From the NCBI GenBank assembly GCA_030596245.1, contig JAUVKN010000001.1, positions 1 to 39,728 on the forward strand: a stretch of 39,728 nt of DNA, in the 5' to 3' direction. The translations under genes and the position numbers were made by a program. The notes beneath the pieces were generated by a model, which had not been told where the DNA came from, did no database searches, and worked only from the letters and a program-made list of their open reading frames with translations. Shown here piece after piece: positions 25,841-34,910 of the stretch. The stretch's first letter is position 1. Each line of letters starts with the position of its first letter. Source of the stretch: Bacteroidia bacterium (GTDB lineage Bacteria; Bacteroidota; Bacteroidia; Bacteroidales; GCA-2748055).

Positions 25841-26002
25841 CGCTTGCAACTATAGGTTCGCAACGGCATCCTTTGCGGATAATATAGCGCTGCTGAACCT
25901 GATGCTGCGCACCAGCTTAGGCAGCTAACATATCATCCGCTTCAGATGGCAAGGCTGCTTCACTGACAAATGCTCACAGGAGCAAGGCTAAATAAAATAA
26001 TG
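25841..26002. other. structured non-coding stretch after ppiD
   Basis: No gene is seen. Several short inverted repeats are present: AGGTTC (25854-25859) with GAACCT (25895-25900), GCGGATAATAT (25875-25885) with 25930-25940 (one mismatch), and GCTC/GAGC further right. It could be the ppiD 3' UTR or a small RNA. I recognise no RNA family. Confidence 0.3.
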
Positions 26003-26031
26003 AAAGGGTGCCCAACCGGGTGCCCTTTTTT
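26003..26031 (+). terminator. intrinsic terminator after ppiD
   Basis: AAAGGGTGCCC (26003-26013) pairs with GGGTGCCCTTT (26018-26028) around AACC, with two G-T pairs. A run of Ts follows to 26031. It lies 163 bp after the ppiD stop. Confidence 0.8.
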
Positions 26032-26050
26032 ATGATTTGTGGAGTTTTCA

Positions 26051-26093
26051 GTTCTTGAAGGTATACTCAGCTAGTGAGCATACCTTCAAGAAC
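26051..26093. terminator. 19-bp hairpin directly after the ftsZ stop
   Basis: Arms 26051-26069 and 26075-26093 pair over 19 bp with one mismatch and a 5-nt loop (GCTAG). It begins three bases past the ftsZ stop on the minus strand. No T-tract follows on either strand, so it may act as an mRNA 3'-end stabiliser or a non-canonical terminator for the dcw transcript. Confidence 0.55.
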
Positions 26094-26096
26094 CGT

Positions 26097-27533
26097 TTAA
26101 TCCACATTGTCGTGCAGGTAGGAGTTATCGGGTCTTAGTTTGGGCCCCTCTTCTCCGTCGTCTTCATCGGTTAAGCGGTAGCGCGACACCTCCTGGTCCT
26201 CAGAGTGCTTTTGCTGGTCGATGGGTATCTTCTTCCGCACATAGGCTGGCACATTTTCCAATTCCTCGATCTCATCGTCACCGGATCCGGAGAGGTAACC
26301 CCGCTCTTTCAGTCTATCATGGGTCTCTTTTAAGTTTCTTACCCGGTCGGCCATCTTCTTCTCCTTATCTTCCGGAGTGGATTCCTTGGACTGCGACATA
26401 AGGATGTACTCCTCGGCACTCTCTCCCTCCTTCACATCAAACTCCAGTGCCTTCTGGTGAGGAACAACATTTGATTGTGGCTTCCTTCGCTGAGAATCCT
26501 GACCAGGATCCCGCAGAGGTACAAAATGTTTCTGTTTTTTACCCACGTATAGCTCAGGAATACTGTTCATTTTGAATCCTGTGGCAATGATGGTCACGCT
26601 GATCTGATCACCCAGCGATTCATCGTTGCCCATTCCCCAGATCAGGGTAGTGTCCCGTGTGGCTGCACTCACCACATAATCGGTGACCTCGGAGATCTCA
26701 TCCATGGTGATCTCTGAGGATCCCGAAGTAATATTCAACAGAACACTTCTTGCTCCATTGATGTCGTTGTTGTTCAAGAGCGGGGAAGTAAGTGCATCAG
26801 CAATGGCCTGTTGGGCCCTGTTCTCACCAGAGGCAGTTGCCGAACCCATAATGGCCACACCACTATCGTGCATCACGGTTTGCACATCGGCGAAATCCAC
26901 ATTGATGTATCCGTGTACGGTGATAATTTCGGCGATCCCTTTGGCTGCAATGGCCAGAACATCATCGGCCTTTTCAAACGCATTGCTTACTTTCAGGTTA
27001 CCGTATATCTCCCGCAGTTTTTCGTTGTTGATTACCAGCAGGGAATCCACATGGTCCTTCAGTTCGTTGATCCCCTCAATGGCCTGGTTGATGCGTTCAG
27101 GACCCTCAAATCGAAAGGGAATGGTGACTATGGCAACGGTCAGTATTCCCATTTCTCTTGCAGCACTGGCGATCACCGGCGCAGCACCGGTACCGGTGCC
27201 TCCACCCATACCGGCAGTAATGAAGACCATGCTGGTATTACTGGATAATACCTCCTTGATCCTATCGATGCTCTCCATGGCTGCCTCTTTGCCGATATCT
27301 GCTTTACTACCGGCACCCTTGCCTTCGGTAAGCGTATCACCAAGTTGCAATTTCACCTGGACAGGACTGCTATGCAACGCCTGTGCATCGGTATTGCATA
27401 CCACAAAATTTACATCCTTGATCCCTTTCCGGTACATGTGGTTCACCGCATTGCTGCCACCTCCCCCTACTCCAATCACTTTGATGATGGAGGAGCACTC
27501 TGGCGGCAGATCGAAATTCATTAAATCTTCCAT
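26097..27533 (-). CDS. ftsZ: cell-division protein FtsZ
   Basis: FtsZ is the tubulin-like GTPase that forms the Z-ring. The 478-residue protein has the nucleotide-binding glycine loop GVGGGGSNAV (21-30), the tubulin signature GMGGGTGTGAAP near 108-119, RINQAIEGINELKDHVDSLLVI and the catalytic T7-loop NVDFADVQTVM. The GTPase core ends near residue 325. A charged linker of about 100 residues follows, then VPAYVRKK (about 428-435), and the protein ends ...NSYLHDNVD. I recall similar NSF/YLHDNVD endings in other Bacteroidota. It is last in the dcw cluster, 12 bp after ftsA. The start could be M1 or M5 (MEDLM). Confidence 0.97.
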   Translation of the reverse strand: MEDLMNFDLPPECSSIIKVIGVGGGGSNAVNHMYRKGIKDVNFVVCNTDAQALHSSPVQVKLQLGDTLTEGKGAGSKADIGKEAAMESIDRIKEVLSSNTSMVFITAGMGGGTGTGAAPVIASAAREMGILTVAIVTIPFRFEGPERINQAIEGINELKDHVDSLLVINNEKLREIYGNLKVSNAFEKADDVLAIAAKGIAEIITVHGYINVDFADVQTVMHDSGVAIMGSATASGENRAQQAIADALTSPLLNNNDINGARSVLLNITSGSSEITMDEISEVTDYVVSAATRDTTLIWGMGNDESLGDQISVTIIATGFKMNSIPELYVGKKQKHFVPLRDPGQDSQRRKPQSNVVPHQKALEFDVKEGESAEEYILMSQSKESTPEDKEKKMADRVRNLKETHDRLKERGYLSGSGDDEIEELENVPAYVRKKIPIDQQKHSEDQEVSRYRLTDEDDGEEGPKLRPDNSYLHDNVD

Positions 27534-27545
27534 GGGTTCAGTTTT

Positions 27546-28877
27546 CTACATTTTCACATCAGTCTCGTCAAATATATCACTAAGGGTATTTTTCAGGCTT
27601 TCCAGGATCTTTCCTTTCTTGACCCCTTTCTTTACCTTTTTAGTCTCCTTAGTATAATCTGCAAACTCTTGATTTTCTGCCTCTTTTTGTTCTGAGATGA
27701 CCATCTCTTCCTGTTTCTCCTCATAATAGTCAAGACCCTTTAACAGCAAGCCCACCGAAGTGGAGAACATGGGTTGGTTTATCTCGTCGGACGAATCTGC
27801 CGCCATCTTTTCTCCCGGGAACCCGATGCGCACATCCATCCCTGTTTTGAATTTCACCAGCTGATTCAGGTGTTTCAGCATGGATCCACCGCCAGTGAGT
27901 ACGATTCCTGCACTAAGCTTTTCCATGTAACCCGAATTTTCAATCTCGTAACTGACCGCATCGATGATCTCCTCCATACGGGACTGAATAATATAAGCCA
28001 GGCTCCTGAAACTGATCTCTTTGGGATCCCTTCCTGAAATACCGGGAATGGTTACCACTTTGTCCTCCTGGGCCAGGTCGCCCAACGCTGATCCAAACTG
28101 GATCTTTAACGACTCGGCCTGCCGCTGAAGGATGGCACAACCCTCCTTAATGTCCCTTGTGATCACATTGCCACCAAAAGGAATGACTGCTGTATGTCTG
28201 ATCACATCATCATAATAGACCGCCACGTCTGTGGTACCACCTCCGATGTCTACCAGGGCTACTCCAGCTTCCATCTCATCGTCAGTGAGAACTGATGCAC
28301 TGGAGGCCAGAGGCTCAAGTACCAGTTGCTTCACATCCAGACCCACCCGGTTAATACACTTCTCAATATTTCTGGCCGAGGAGATCTGTCCGATTACAAT
28401 ATGAAAGTTGGCTTCCAGACGCTTCCCGAACATCCCCACCGGATTCTTTACACCGGTTTCATTATCCACAATGTAACTCTGAGGTAGCACATGAATGATC
28501 TCTTCCCCCACATCTACCGGGATCTTATACATATCATCGATGAGGTGCTGCAGGTCAGCCCGCGTAATCTCATCATCATAGGCGTCTCTGTTAATATATC
28601 CTCTGTTCCGAACAGATTTGATATGTTGTCCCGCAATCCCCACAAACACTTCATTGAATTTAATCTCCGATTGCTCAATCGCTTCGGAAGAAGTGGTCTG
28701 GATCGCATTGACGGTCTCTTCAATATTGAGAACGACCCCACGCTTCACACCCTTGGATGGTGTTTGGCTGATCCCCAGGACTTCCAGTTTGTCCTGTTCG
28801 TTCAACCGGCCCACCAGGCTTACGATTTTGGTCGTACCAATATCAACCGCAGCTACGATTTTTCCGTTTGTTGCCAT
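27546..28877 (-). CDS. ftsA: cell-division protein FtsA
   Basis: FtsA is the actin-like membrane tether for the Z-ring. The 443-residue protein has the ATP-binding motif AAVDIGTTKIVSLVG (9-23), the SHS2/1C region (VFVGIAGQHIKSVRNRGYI), VALVDIGGGTTDVAVYYD (about 204-221) and ILTGGGSMLKHL. It ends in an amphipathic helix for membrane binding (ILESLKNTLSDIFDETDVKM). It lies four bases after ftsQ and 12 bases before ftsZ. Confidence 0.96.
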   Translation of the reverse strand: MATNGKIVAAVDIGTTKIVSLVGRLNEQDKLEVLGISQTPSKGVKRGVVLNIEETVNAIQTTSSEAIEQSEIKFNEVFVGIAGQHIKSVRNRGYINRDAYDDEITRADLQHLIDDMYKIPVDVGEEIIHVLPQSYIVDNETGVKNPVGMFGKRLEANFHIVIGQISSARNIEKCINRVGLDVKQLVLEPLASSASVLTDDEMEAGVALVDIGGGTTDVAVYYDDVIRHTAVIPFGGNVITRDIKEGCAILQRQAESLKIQFGSALGDLAQEDKVVTIPGISGRDPKEISFRSLAYIIQSRMEEIIDAVSYEIENSGYMEKLSAGIVLTGGGSMLKHLNQLVKFKTGMDVRIGFPGEKMAADSSDEINQPMFSTSVGLLLKGLDYYEEKQEEMVISEQKEAENQEFADYTKETKKVKKGVKKGKILESLKNTLSDIFDETDVKM

Positions 28878-28881
28878 AGTC

Positions 28882-29652
28882 TTATCGTTTAGTACAAATT
28901 ACTTGGTTTGTATATTTTAAATTAATAGTTCCATACGTGTTCCAGCCATGTTTGGAGAGTCCCTGTTTATAGAGCAACTCCAGATTCCTCAACTTTTTTT
29001 CCCACTGATCCATGCTTCCCAGAAGTATATGATGTGCTCCCACCCTGGGGATTAGTTCGTATTCTCCTTTGCCGTTCACATAGATCTGTACAATCTGCTC
29101 CTTCCAGAAGGGGTGATCGGACAGGAAACTACTGAACCGGTGAATCTCCGTCAGCCGGGCACCCAGTTTACCATCCACTTCAGGAGATGGAATATTGCCC
29201 GAGGCCAGAAGGATCAAAGGGGTGAACTGCTCTGAAAGAGGAAGCATCACTCCATCCCTGTCCAGGTAAAAGCCCTCTCTCCCATTGGGCATGATCCTGA
29301 TCAATGGGACCCTCTGCTCAACCCGCACCTCAAGCCTGCCAGAAATATCTTTACTCACCTCCGCATTCCCGATATAAGGATCTTTCTCAATCGTTCTCTC
29401 CAAACTTCGGATATTGATTTCCGTTAGGGGGTATCCCTGGAGGTGGATATCGGTCTCTTCCAGCAGAGTTCTGATATCAGTCCGGGTTACAAACCGGTTA
29501 TGGACCGTGTCGGACATGATCACTTCAATGCGGTTGCAAAGTACCTTATCAGCCTCCCCGGAGACAAATCCCATGATGACTACAAACCATGCAGCAATCA
29601 GAATCCAGACCAATATTTTTAATATCCTGCTTATCATCTCTTTTTCATCCAC
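28882..29652 (-). CDS. ftsQ: cell-division protein FtsQ
   Basis: FtsQ is a bitopic protein linking the cytoplasmic ring to the periplasmic septal synthesis complex. The 256-residue product has a short cytoplasmic segment, a membrane helix (about 9-30) and a POTRA-type region (about 40-110, FVTRTDIRTLLEE... LERTIEKDPYIGNAEVSKDISGRLEVRVEQRVPLIRI). The FtsQ beta domain follows (GFYLDRDGVMLPLSEQFTPLI...). The overlap of 19 bp with the end of murC and its dcw position support the call, since FtsQ proteins are poorly conserved. Confidence 0.9.
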   Translation of the reverse strand: MDEKEMISRILKILVWILIAAWFVVIMGFVSGEADKVLCNRIEVIMSDTVHNRFVTRTDIRTLLEETDIHLQGYPLTEINIRSLERTIEKDPYIGNAEVSKDISGRLEVRVEQRVPLIRIMPNGREGFYLDRDGVMLPLSEQFTPLILLASGNIPSPEVDGKLGARLTEIHRFSSFLSDHPFWKEQIVQIYVNGKGEYELIPRVGAHHILLGSMDQWEKKLRNLELLYKQGLSKHGWNTYGTINLKYTNQVICTKR

Positions 29653-31007
29653 TCCCTGAGGGGTGCTACAAACTGGTTTATATCTCCGGCACCCATGGTC
29701 ACCAGCAATGTGGGGTCCTGTTCCCTGACAACCCTCAACAGCTGTTCTCTGGATACCAATACTTTTTCTTTCAGATTTACCCTGTCAAAGATCATAGAGG
29801 CGCTTACCCCGGGAATGGGTTCTTCCCTTGCGGGGTAAATCTCCATAAGGATCAGGTGATCCAACATCTCCAGACTCCTGGCAAATTCATCCACAAAGTC
29901 ACGGGTCCGTGTGTAGAGATGAGGCTGGAAAATTCCTGTGAGTTTCTTATCCGGGAACAGTATCCTAACCGAAGAGAGGAATGCCTTGATCTCTTCAGGA
30001 TGATGGGCATAATCATCGATATAGATCCGCTTTTCGTGATGTATCTGAACGTCGAAACGCCGCTCGACACCTTCAAAAGAAGAGAGTGCCCTGGCTATGG
30101 TTTCCGGAGCAATACCCAGCTGATGAGCAACGGCGATTCCTGCCAGTGCATTCTCCACATTTATCATGCCCGGTATCCCAAGCTGAATATCCGGGATGAT
30201 CATATTGGGAGTTACCACTGTGAATCTGTAACCCAGACCATGAAGTGTTAGTTTACGGGTATGATAATCAGCCTGTTTATTATCAATGGAATAGCTATAT
30301 TGCTCAACATGGTTGGGAACCTGTGGTTCCAGACCATATTTGTGGATCAGTTTCCCCTTTTCACGGATCTGGGCGATGTATGATTCAAAACCCTTTCTGA
30401 TATTCTCCTCCGAGTGGTAGATGTCAAGGTGATCAGCATCCATGGATGAAACCACAGCAATCTCAGGAAACAGTGTCAGAAAAGAGCGATCGTATTCATC
30501 TGCTTCGGCGATGATGATGTTCGAGGTTGCATCCAGGTATAGGTTGCTCATTCTGTTTTTACCGATCCCTCCAAGGAACGCATTGCACCCAAGTTTGGAA
30601 CTGTGAAGAATATGTGCAAGCATGGTAGAAATGGAGGTCTTTCCGTGGGTACCTGCCACTCCTATACCCCTTCCGGTATTAAACACCTCACCCAGAGCCA
30701 CCGAGCGTTTGATCACCCGGAACCCTCTTTTGCGGAAATAGTCCAATTGCTGGTGCTGCTCGGGGAGTGCCGGGGTGTAAATCACCAGCGTACGTTCAGG
30801 ATTCCGGAAAGCAGCGGGGATCAATACCGGCTGGTCCTCAAAATGAATATCGATTCCCTCCCTGCTCAACTTATCGGTGAGCGCAGTGGAGACACGGTCA
30901 TAACCTGCTACCTCTTTCCCCTGACTAAGGAAATAGCGGGCCAGGGCACTCATTCCAATGCCCCCAACACCAATAAAATAGACGCTATTCAGGTTAGTCC
31001 AAATCAT
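29634..31007 (-). CDS. murC: UDP-N-acetylmuramate--L-alanine ligase MurC
   Basis: MurC adds L-Ala to UDP-MurNAc in the cytoplasm. The 457-residue protein has the N-terminal dinucleotide-fold loop VYFIGVGGIGMSALARYF (9-26), the ATP loop GVAGTHGKTSISTMLAHIL (about 116-134), AEADEYDRSFL, and the C-terminal RRFDVQIH... IDDYAHHPEEIKAFLS region with HPxE, all typical of MurC. Its start overlaps the murG stop by four bases, and its end overlaps ftsQ. Confidence 0.97.
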   Translation of the reverse strand: MIWTNLNSVYFIGVGGIGMSALARYFLSQGKEVAGYDRVSTALTDKLSREGIDIHFEDQPVLIPAAFRNPERTLVIYTPALPEQHQQLDYFRKRGFRVIKRSVALGEVFNTGRGIGVAGTHGKTSISTMLAHILHSSKLGCNAFLGGIGKNRMSNLYLDATSNIIIAEADEYDRSFLTLFPEIAVVSSMDADHLDIYHSEENIRKGFESYIAQIREKGKLIHKYGLEPQVPNHVEQYSYSIDNKQADYHTRKLTLHGLGYRFTVVTPNMIIPDIQLGIPGMINVENALAGIAVAHQLGIAPETIARALSSFEGVERRFDVQIHHEKRIYIDDYAHHPEEIKAFLSSVRILFPDKKLTGIFQPHLYTRTRDFVDEFARSLEMLDHLILMEIYPAREEPIPGVSASMIFDRVNLKEKVLVSREQLLRVVREQDPTLLVTMGAGDINQFVAPLREWMKKR

Positions 31008-32119
31008 TTCTGATCCATAATTTTTAAAATCTCAGTAGCGATCCTTTGAGACGCATCTGCAATACCGAGTTGTTTGATATTCGATGATAATTCTTTCTGC
31101 TGTTCCCCACTCCCCAATAGTTTTAGCATTTTTTCCACCAGCTCCTCCCTGGCCAGTTGGTCAGTTACCATCATTGCTGCCTTCCTGGATACCAATGCTT
31201 CGGCATTTCGGGTCTGGTGGTCCTCTGCCACATTGGGGGAGGGAACCAGAATAACGGGTTTGCCAATAAGAGATAATTCAGAGATGGTGATGGCCCCTGC
31301 CCTGGAGATGATTACATCGGCCACACCATAAGCACACTCCATCTTCGAAATAAATGGCACAACACGGATGTTCTTCAGTGCACTCTTCCTTACCGCTTCT
31401 TCAGCCTCCTTATAATACTGTTTCCCACATTGCCACAGCACCTGCAAATCATCGCCGCCCAACTTACCTAATCCCTCCAGAATGCTATGATTCAGCGTCC
31501 GGGCTCCACCACTTCCGCCTACTACCAGACAAACCTTTTTACCCTCCTCAAGCCCAAATTCTTCCAGGCACTTCACATGGTCACCGGACAGTTCCAAAAG
31601 GTTTTGACGAACCGGATTCCCGGTTAGTACGATCCTTTCTGCCGGGAAATAACGGTCCATTTGTTCATAGGCAACACAGATGGTGCGGGCTGAACGGGCA
31701 AGTAAACGGTTGGTCACTCCGGCATATGAGTTTTGCTCCTGAATCAGGATGGGCACCCGCTTTCTGGCGGCTGCTTTGAGAATAGGACCACTGGCATAAC
31801 CTCCAACTCCCACAGCCACATCCGGATCAAACCTGCGAATGATCCTGCGGGAGCGGATCATACTATCCAATAGTTTGTAAAAAAAGCTCACATTTTTCAA
31901 TGTGATCCTTCGCTGAAATCCTGTCACTGGCAGACCTTCTATGGCATAACCGGCCTCGGGAACCTTCTCCATCTCCAACCGGCCCAAAGCCCCCACAAAA
32001 AGGAACTCCATACCAGGATCCTTTTCTTTCAGGGCATCCGCTATGGCAATGGCCGGAAAGACATGTCCCCCGGTTCCACCTCCTCCAATGAGTATGCGAT
32101 ATGGTCTATCCCTATTCAT
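31004..32119 (-). CDS. murG: MurG (lipid II synthase)
   Basis: MurG transfers GlcNAc from UDP-GlcNAc to lipid I on the inner face of the membrane. The 371-residue GT28 protein has the glycine-rich loop GGGGTGGHVFPAIAIADAL (12-30), GVGGYASGPILKAAARKRVPILIQEQNSYAG (about 105-135), the second G-loop VVGGSGGARTLN and ISRAGAITISELSLIGKPVILVPSP. All are diagnostic. It overlaps ftsW by eight bases and murC by four. Confidence 0.97.
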   Translation of the reverse strand: MNRDRPYRILIGGGGTGGHVFPAIAIADALKEKDPGMEFLFVGALGRLEMEKVPEAGYAIEGLPVTGFQRRITLKNVSFFYKLLDSMIRSRRIIRRFDPDVAVGVGGYASGPILKAAARKRVPILIQEQNSYAGVTNRLLARSARTICVAYEQMDRYFPAERIVLTGNPVRQNLLELSGDHVKCLEEFGLEEGKKVCLVVGGSGGARTLNHSILEGLGKLGGDDLQVLWQCGKQYYKEAEEAVRKSALKNIRVVPFISKMECAYGVADVIISRAGAITISELSLIGKPVILVPSPNVAEDHQTRNAEALVSRKAAMMVTDQLAREELVEKMLKLLGSGEQQKELSSNIKQLGIADASQRIATEILKIMDQK

Positions 32120-33515
32120 TCACTTCAAATTCTACCTTCTGATCGTCGGAATGCTTATTAGTTCCCGATTTTTTCACCAGATCCTCAGCTTCTTTGGCAG
32201 CAACTGTAGCCTTACCCGCAACACTTTTATCGTTCTTTGTGTTCTTCTTCGCGTTTCGGCTCAGTTCCTCCGGTTGCCCACCTGCCTCTTTTGATTTTTG
32301 ACTTGCCTCTTCACCTTCAACGTTGTTCTTCCGCTGGCGCGTCAGATCCTTCGATTGCGGCTCTCGCTTCAGTTCCTCCGGTTGTAACTGTTCACTTTCA
32401 ACCCTGGTTCCCCAGCTCACCGAAAGGATCATGCCGGTGGCCATACTGGTGAAAAAGATAGAGGATCCACCCATGCTTACCAGGGGAAGAGTCTGGCCGG
32501 TGACCGGTACCAGTCCCACTGCCACTGCCATATTCACAAAGGCTTGAAGCACCAGCCCCATTGAGAGGCCAAAAGCCAGAAAAGCGCCGTAGGTGCTTCG
32601 GCTTCGACGGATAATCAATCCCGCCCTGAAAAAAAGCCAGAGATAGAGGGCCAGCACCAGTACCCCTCCAACCAGACTCCCATACTCTTCAATAATAATG
32701 GCATCGATAAAATCTGAATATGGATGGGGCAACAGATTTCGCTGGGTACTGTTTCCCGGCCCTTTCCCAAATAAGCCACCCTGTACAATGGCCACTTTGG
32801 CCTGGTTTGCCTGGTAGTTGTCACCTTCGCCATCCACATAGTTTTCGATGCGATGTTTCCAGGTGGACATACGTCCCTCCTTGTTGACCAACAGGGCCCC
32901 GCCAATAAAGACAGAAAGGGCAAAAATCCCTGTAAAAACCATTAAAGCCAGGTATTTAACAGGTATCCGACCAACAAACATAAGGGAAAACGCCGTCAGG
33001 AAAACAATAGCTGCGGTTGAAAAATTGGCCGGCAAAATCAATGCACAAGTCCCAATAATGGCCAATGAGATCTTAACGAATACACCCTTGAAATCTTTTA
33101 TATTATTCTGATTCACCGACAGTATCTTGGCCAGGTACATAACCACTGCAATCTTGGCAAAGTCGGAGGGTTGTATGGTGAGTCCGGTTCCTGGGATCTG
33201 TAACCACCTGGTGGCCTCATTGATGTTGGTGCCGGCAATAAGTGTAAGGATCAACAATGGAATGGCCAGGTAAAGCGCAACTATCGAGATCCGACTGAAA
33301 ACCCTGTAAGGGATCATGTGAACAAAGAAAATGATCAGCAGACCCAAAAGGATAAATTTCAACTGACGGAACAGGTAAAAGAAGGTATTGCCCTCACGGT
33401 GCTGGTAGGCCAGTGAACCGGTGGAACTATAAACAGACAACAATGAAATCACCAGGAGGATCAACACCACAATCCAGATTATCTTGTCACCTTTTATGTA
33501 CCTTCTGACTTTCAT
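32112..33515 (-). CDS. ftsW: FtsW SEDS peptidoglycan polymerase with a long charged C-terminal tail
   Basis: FtsW polymerises lipid II at the septum together with FtsI. The first ~370 residues are the SEDS core with about ten membrane helices, IPGTGLTIQPSDFAKIAVVMYLA, GEGDNYQANQAKVAIVQGGLFGKGPGNSTQRNLLPHPYSDFIDAIIIEEYG and PVTGQTLPLVSMGGSSI. Residues 373-467 form an unusual tail rich in Lys, Glu, Asn and Gln. It contains two QPEEL(K/S)R blocks encoded 108 bp apart (32370-32384 and 32262-32276), a sign of an in-frame duplication of 36 codons. The tail should be cytoplasmic and disordered. The catalytic region is intact. Confidence 0.94.
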   Translation of the reverse strand: MKVRRYIKGDKIIWIVVLILLVISLLSVYSSTGSLAYQHREGNTFFYLFRQLKFILLGLLIIFFVHMIPYRVFSRISIVALYLAIPLLILTLIAGTNINEATRWLQIPGTGLTIQPSDFAKIAVVMYLAKILSVNQNNIKDFKGVFVKISLAIIGTCALILPANFSTAAIVFLTAFSLMFVGRIPVKYLALMVFTGIFALSVFIGGALLVNKEGRMSTWKHRIENYVDGEGDNYQANQAKVAIVQGGLFGKGPGNSTQRNLLPHPYSDFIDAIIIEEYGSLVGGVLVLALYLWLFFRAGLIIRRSRSTYGAFLAFGLSMGLVLQAFVNMAVAVGLVPVTGQTLPLVSMGGSSIFFTSMATGMILSVSWGTRVESEQLQPEELKREPQSKDLTRQRKNNVEGEEASQKSKEAGGQPEELSRNAKKNTKNDKSVAGKATVAAKEAEDLVKKSGTNKHSDDQKVEFEVNE

Positions 33516-33544
33516 TTACATTTGCTCCATTTGCGTTTTTTATT

Positions 33545-34891
33545 TTAGAGCCCCCTGACTGCAACCTTGAATTGTCTGCCCCTGTCCTCGAAACTTTCAA
33601 AAAGATCGAAACTGGCGCAAGCAGGGGAAAGCAGGACAGTTTCTCCGTCCCTTGCCAGGTAGTAGGCAGCCTTCACAGCCTCTTCCATATTTTTTGACTC
33701 CACAATGGATTCCACTTTACCACTAAAAGCCTTGATTACCCGGTCGTTGTCTTTACCAAGGCAAACAATGGCCTTCACCTTGTTCTCCACCAGGTTGTAG
33801 AGCTCACTGTAATCGTTGCCCTTATCCACTCCACCAACAATCCATATTGTCTTCCCATTCACACTCTCAAGGGCGTACCAGGTTGAGTTAACATTGGTGG
33901 CTTTTGAATCATTTATAAAGTTGATGCCATGTACCTTCAAGACGTTTTCGAGCCGGTGTTCCACTCCCTGGAAATCCATCAGGGCCTCCCTGATCACATC
34001 GTTCCGGATTTTCAATACATTACCGGCGATCCCGGCAGCCATACTGTTGTAGGTATTATGCCTGCCCTTCAATGAAAGCTCTTCCACCGACATGGAGAAA
34101 TCCACATCATCAAACTCGATGTGCATCTCTTCATCATTCGCCACCCAGGCCACATCATTCTCTTTTTTATGGTAGGCAAAGGGCAGCTGCTCCGCCTTTA
34201 AAACAATTTTCTCCAGCTCCTTGATGGTGATCTCATCATCAGAACAGAAAACGAAATACTCATCCTCAGTCAGATTCTGCGAAACCCTGAATTTGGAATC
34301 CACATAGTTCTGAAAATTGTAATCGTACCGGTCAAGATGATCGGGGGTGATATTCAGGAGTATGGCTATATCTGCTTTGAACTCATACATCCCGTCGAGC
34401 TGGAAGCTGCTGAGTTCCAGCACATAGTAATCGTAGCCTTCGACGGCTACCTGGAATGCAAAACTTCGCCCCACATTTCCGGCGATACCCACATTCAATC
34501 CCGCCTTGCGCATCATATGATGGATCAGTGAGGTGGTGGTGGTCTTTCCATTGCTGCCTGTAATACAGATCTTCTTCGCATTGGTATACCTTCCGGCAAA
34601 CTCAATTTCGGATATGATCCGGATTCCCTTCTTTCGAAGAAGCTTCATAATCGGGACACTTTCGGGAATTCCCGGACTCTTGATGACTTCCGAAGCATTG
34701 AGTATCAAACGTTCGGAATGTCCTCCCGATTCATAAATCACATGATACTCATCCAGCAGGTTACGGTAAAATGGTTTGATCTTGCCGGCATCTGAAACAA
34801 AAACATCATATCCTTTTTGCCGGGCTAAAATAGCAGCGCCCGTCCCACTTTCACCTGCACCAAGGATGACTATACGTTCTCTGTTTTCCAT
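33545..34891 (-). CDS. murD: UDP-N-acetylmuramoylalanine--D-glutamate ligase MurD
   Basis: MurD adds D-Glu to UDP-MurNAc-L-Ala. The 448-residue protein has the N-terminal VILGAGESGTGAAILARQKG (8-27), the Mur-ligase ATP loop ITGSNGKTTTTSLIHHMM (110-127), the substrate region LELSSFQLDGM, LNITPDHLDRYD and FINDSKATNVNSTWYALES. The C-terminal LLSPACASFDLFESFEDRGRQFKVAV is diagnostic for MurD. A gap of about 29 bp separates it from ftsW and 19 bp from mraY. Confidence 0.97.
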   Translation of the reverse strand: MENRERIVILGAGESGTGAAILARQKGYDVFVSDAGKIKPFYRNLLDEYHVIYESGGHSERLILNASEVIKSPGIPESVPIMKLLRKKGIRIISEIEFAGRYTNAKKICITGSNGKTTTTSLIHHMMRKAGLNVGIAGNVGRSFAFQVAVEGYDYYVLELSSFQLDGMYEFKADIAILLNITPDHLDRYDYNFQNYVDSKFRVSQNLTEDEYFVFCSDDEITIKELEKIVLKAEQLPFAYHKKENDVAWVANDEEMHIEFDDVDFSMSVEELSLKGRHNTYNSMAAGIAGNVLKIRNDVIREALMDFQGVEHRLENVLKVHGINFINDSKATNVNSTWYALESVNGKTIWIVGGVDKGNDYSELYNLVENKVKAIVCLGKDNDRVIKAFSGKVESIVESKNMEEAVKAAYYLARDGETVLLSPACASFDLFESFEDRGRQFKVAVRGL

Positions 34892-34910
34892 AGGGTTTCT
34901 CTAGTTAGAT

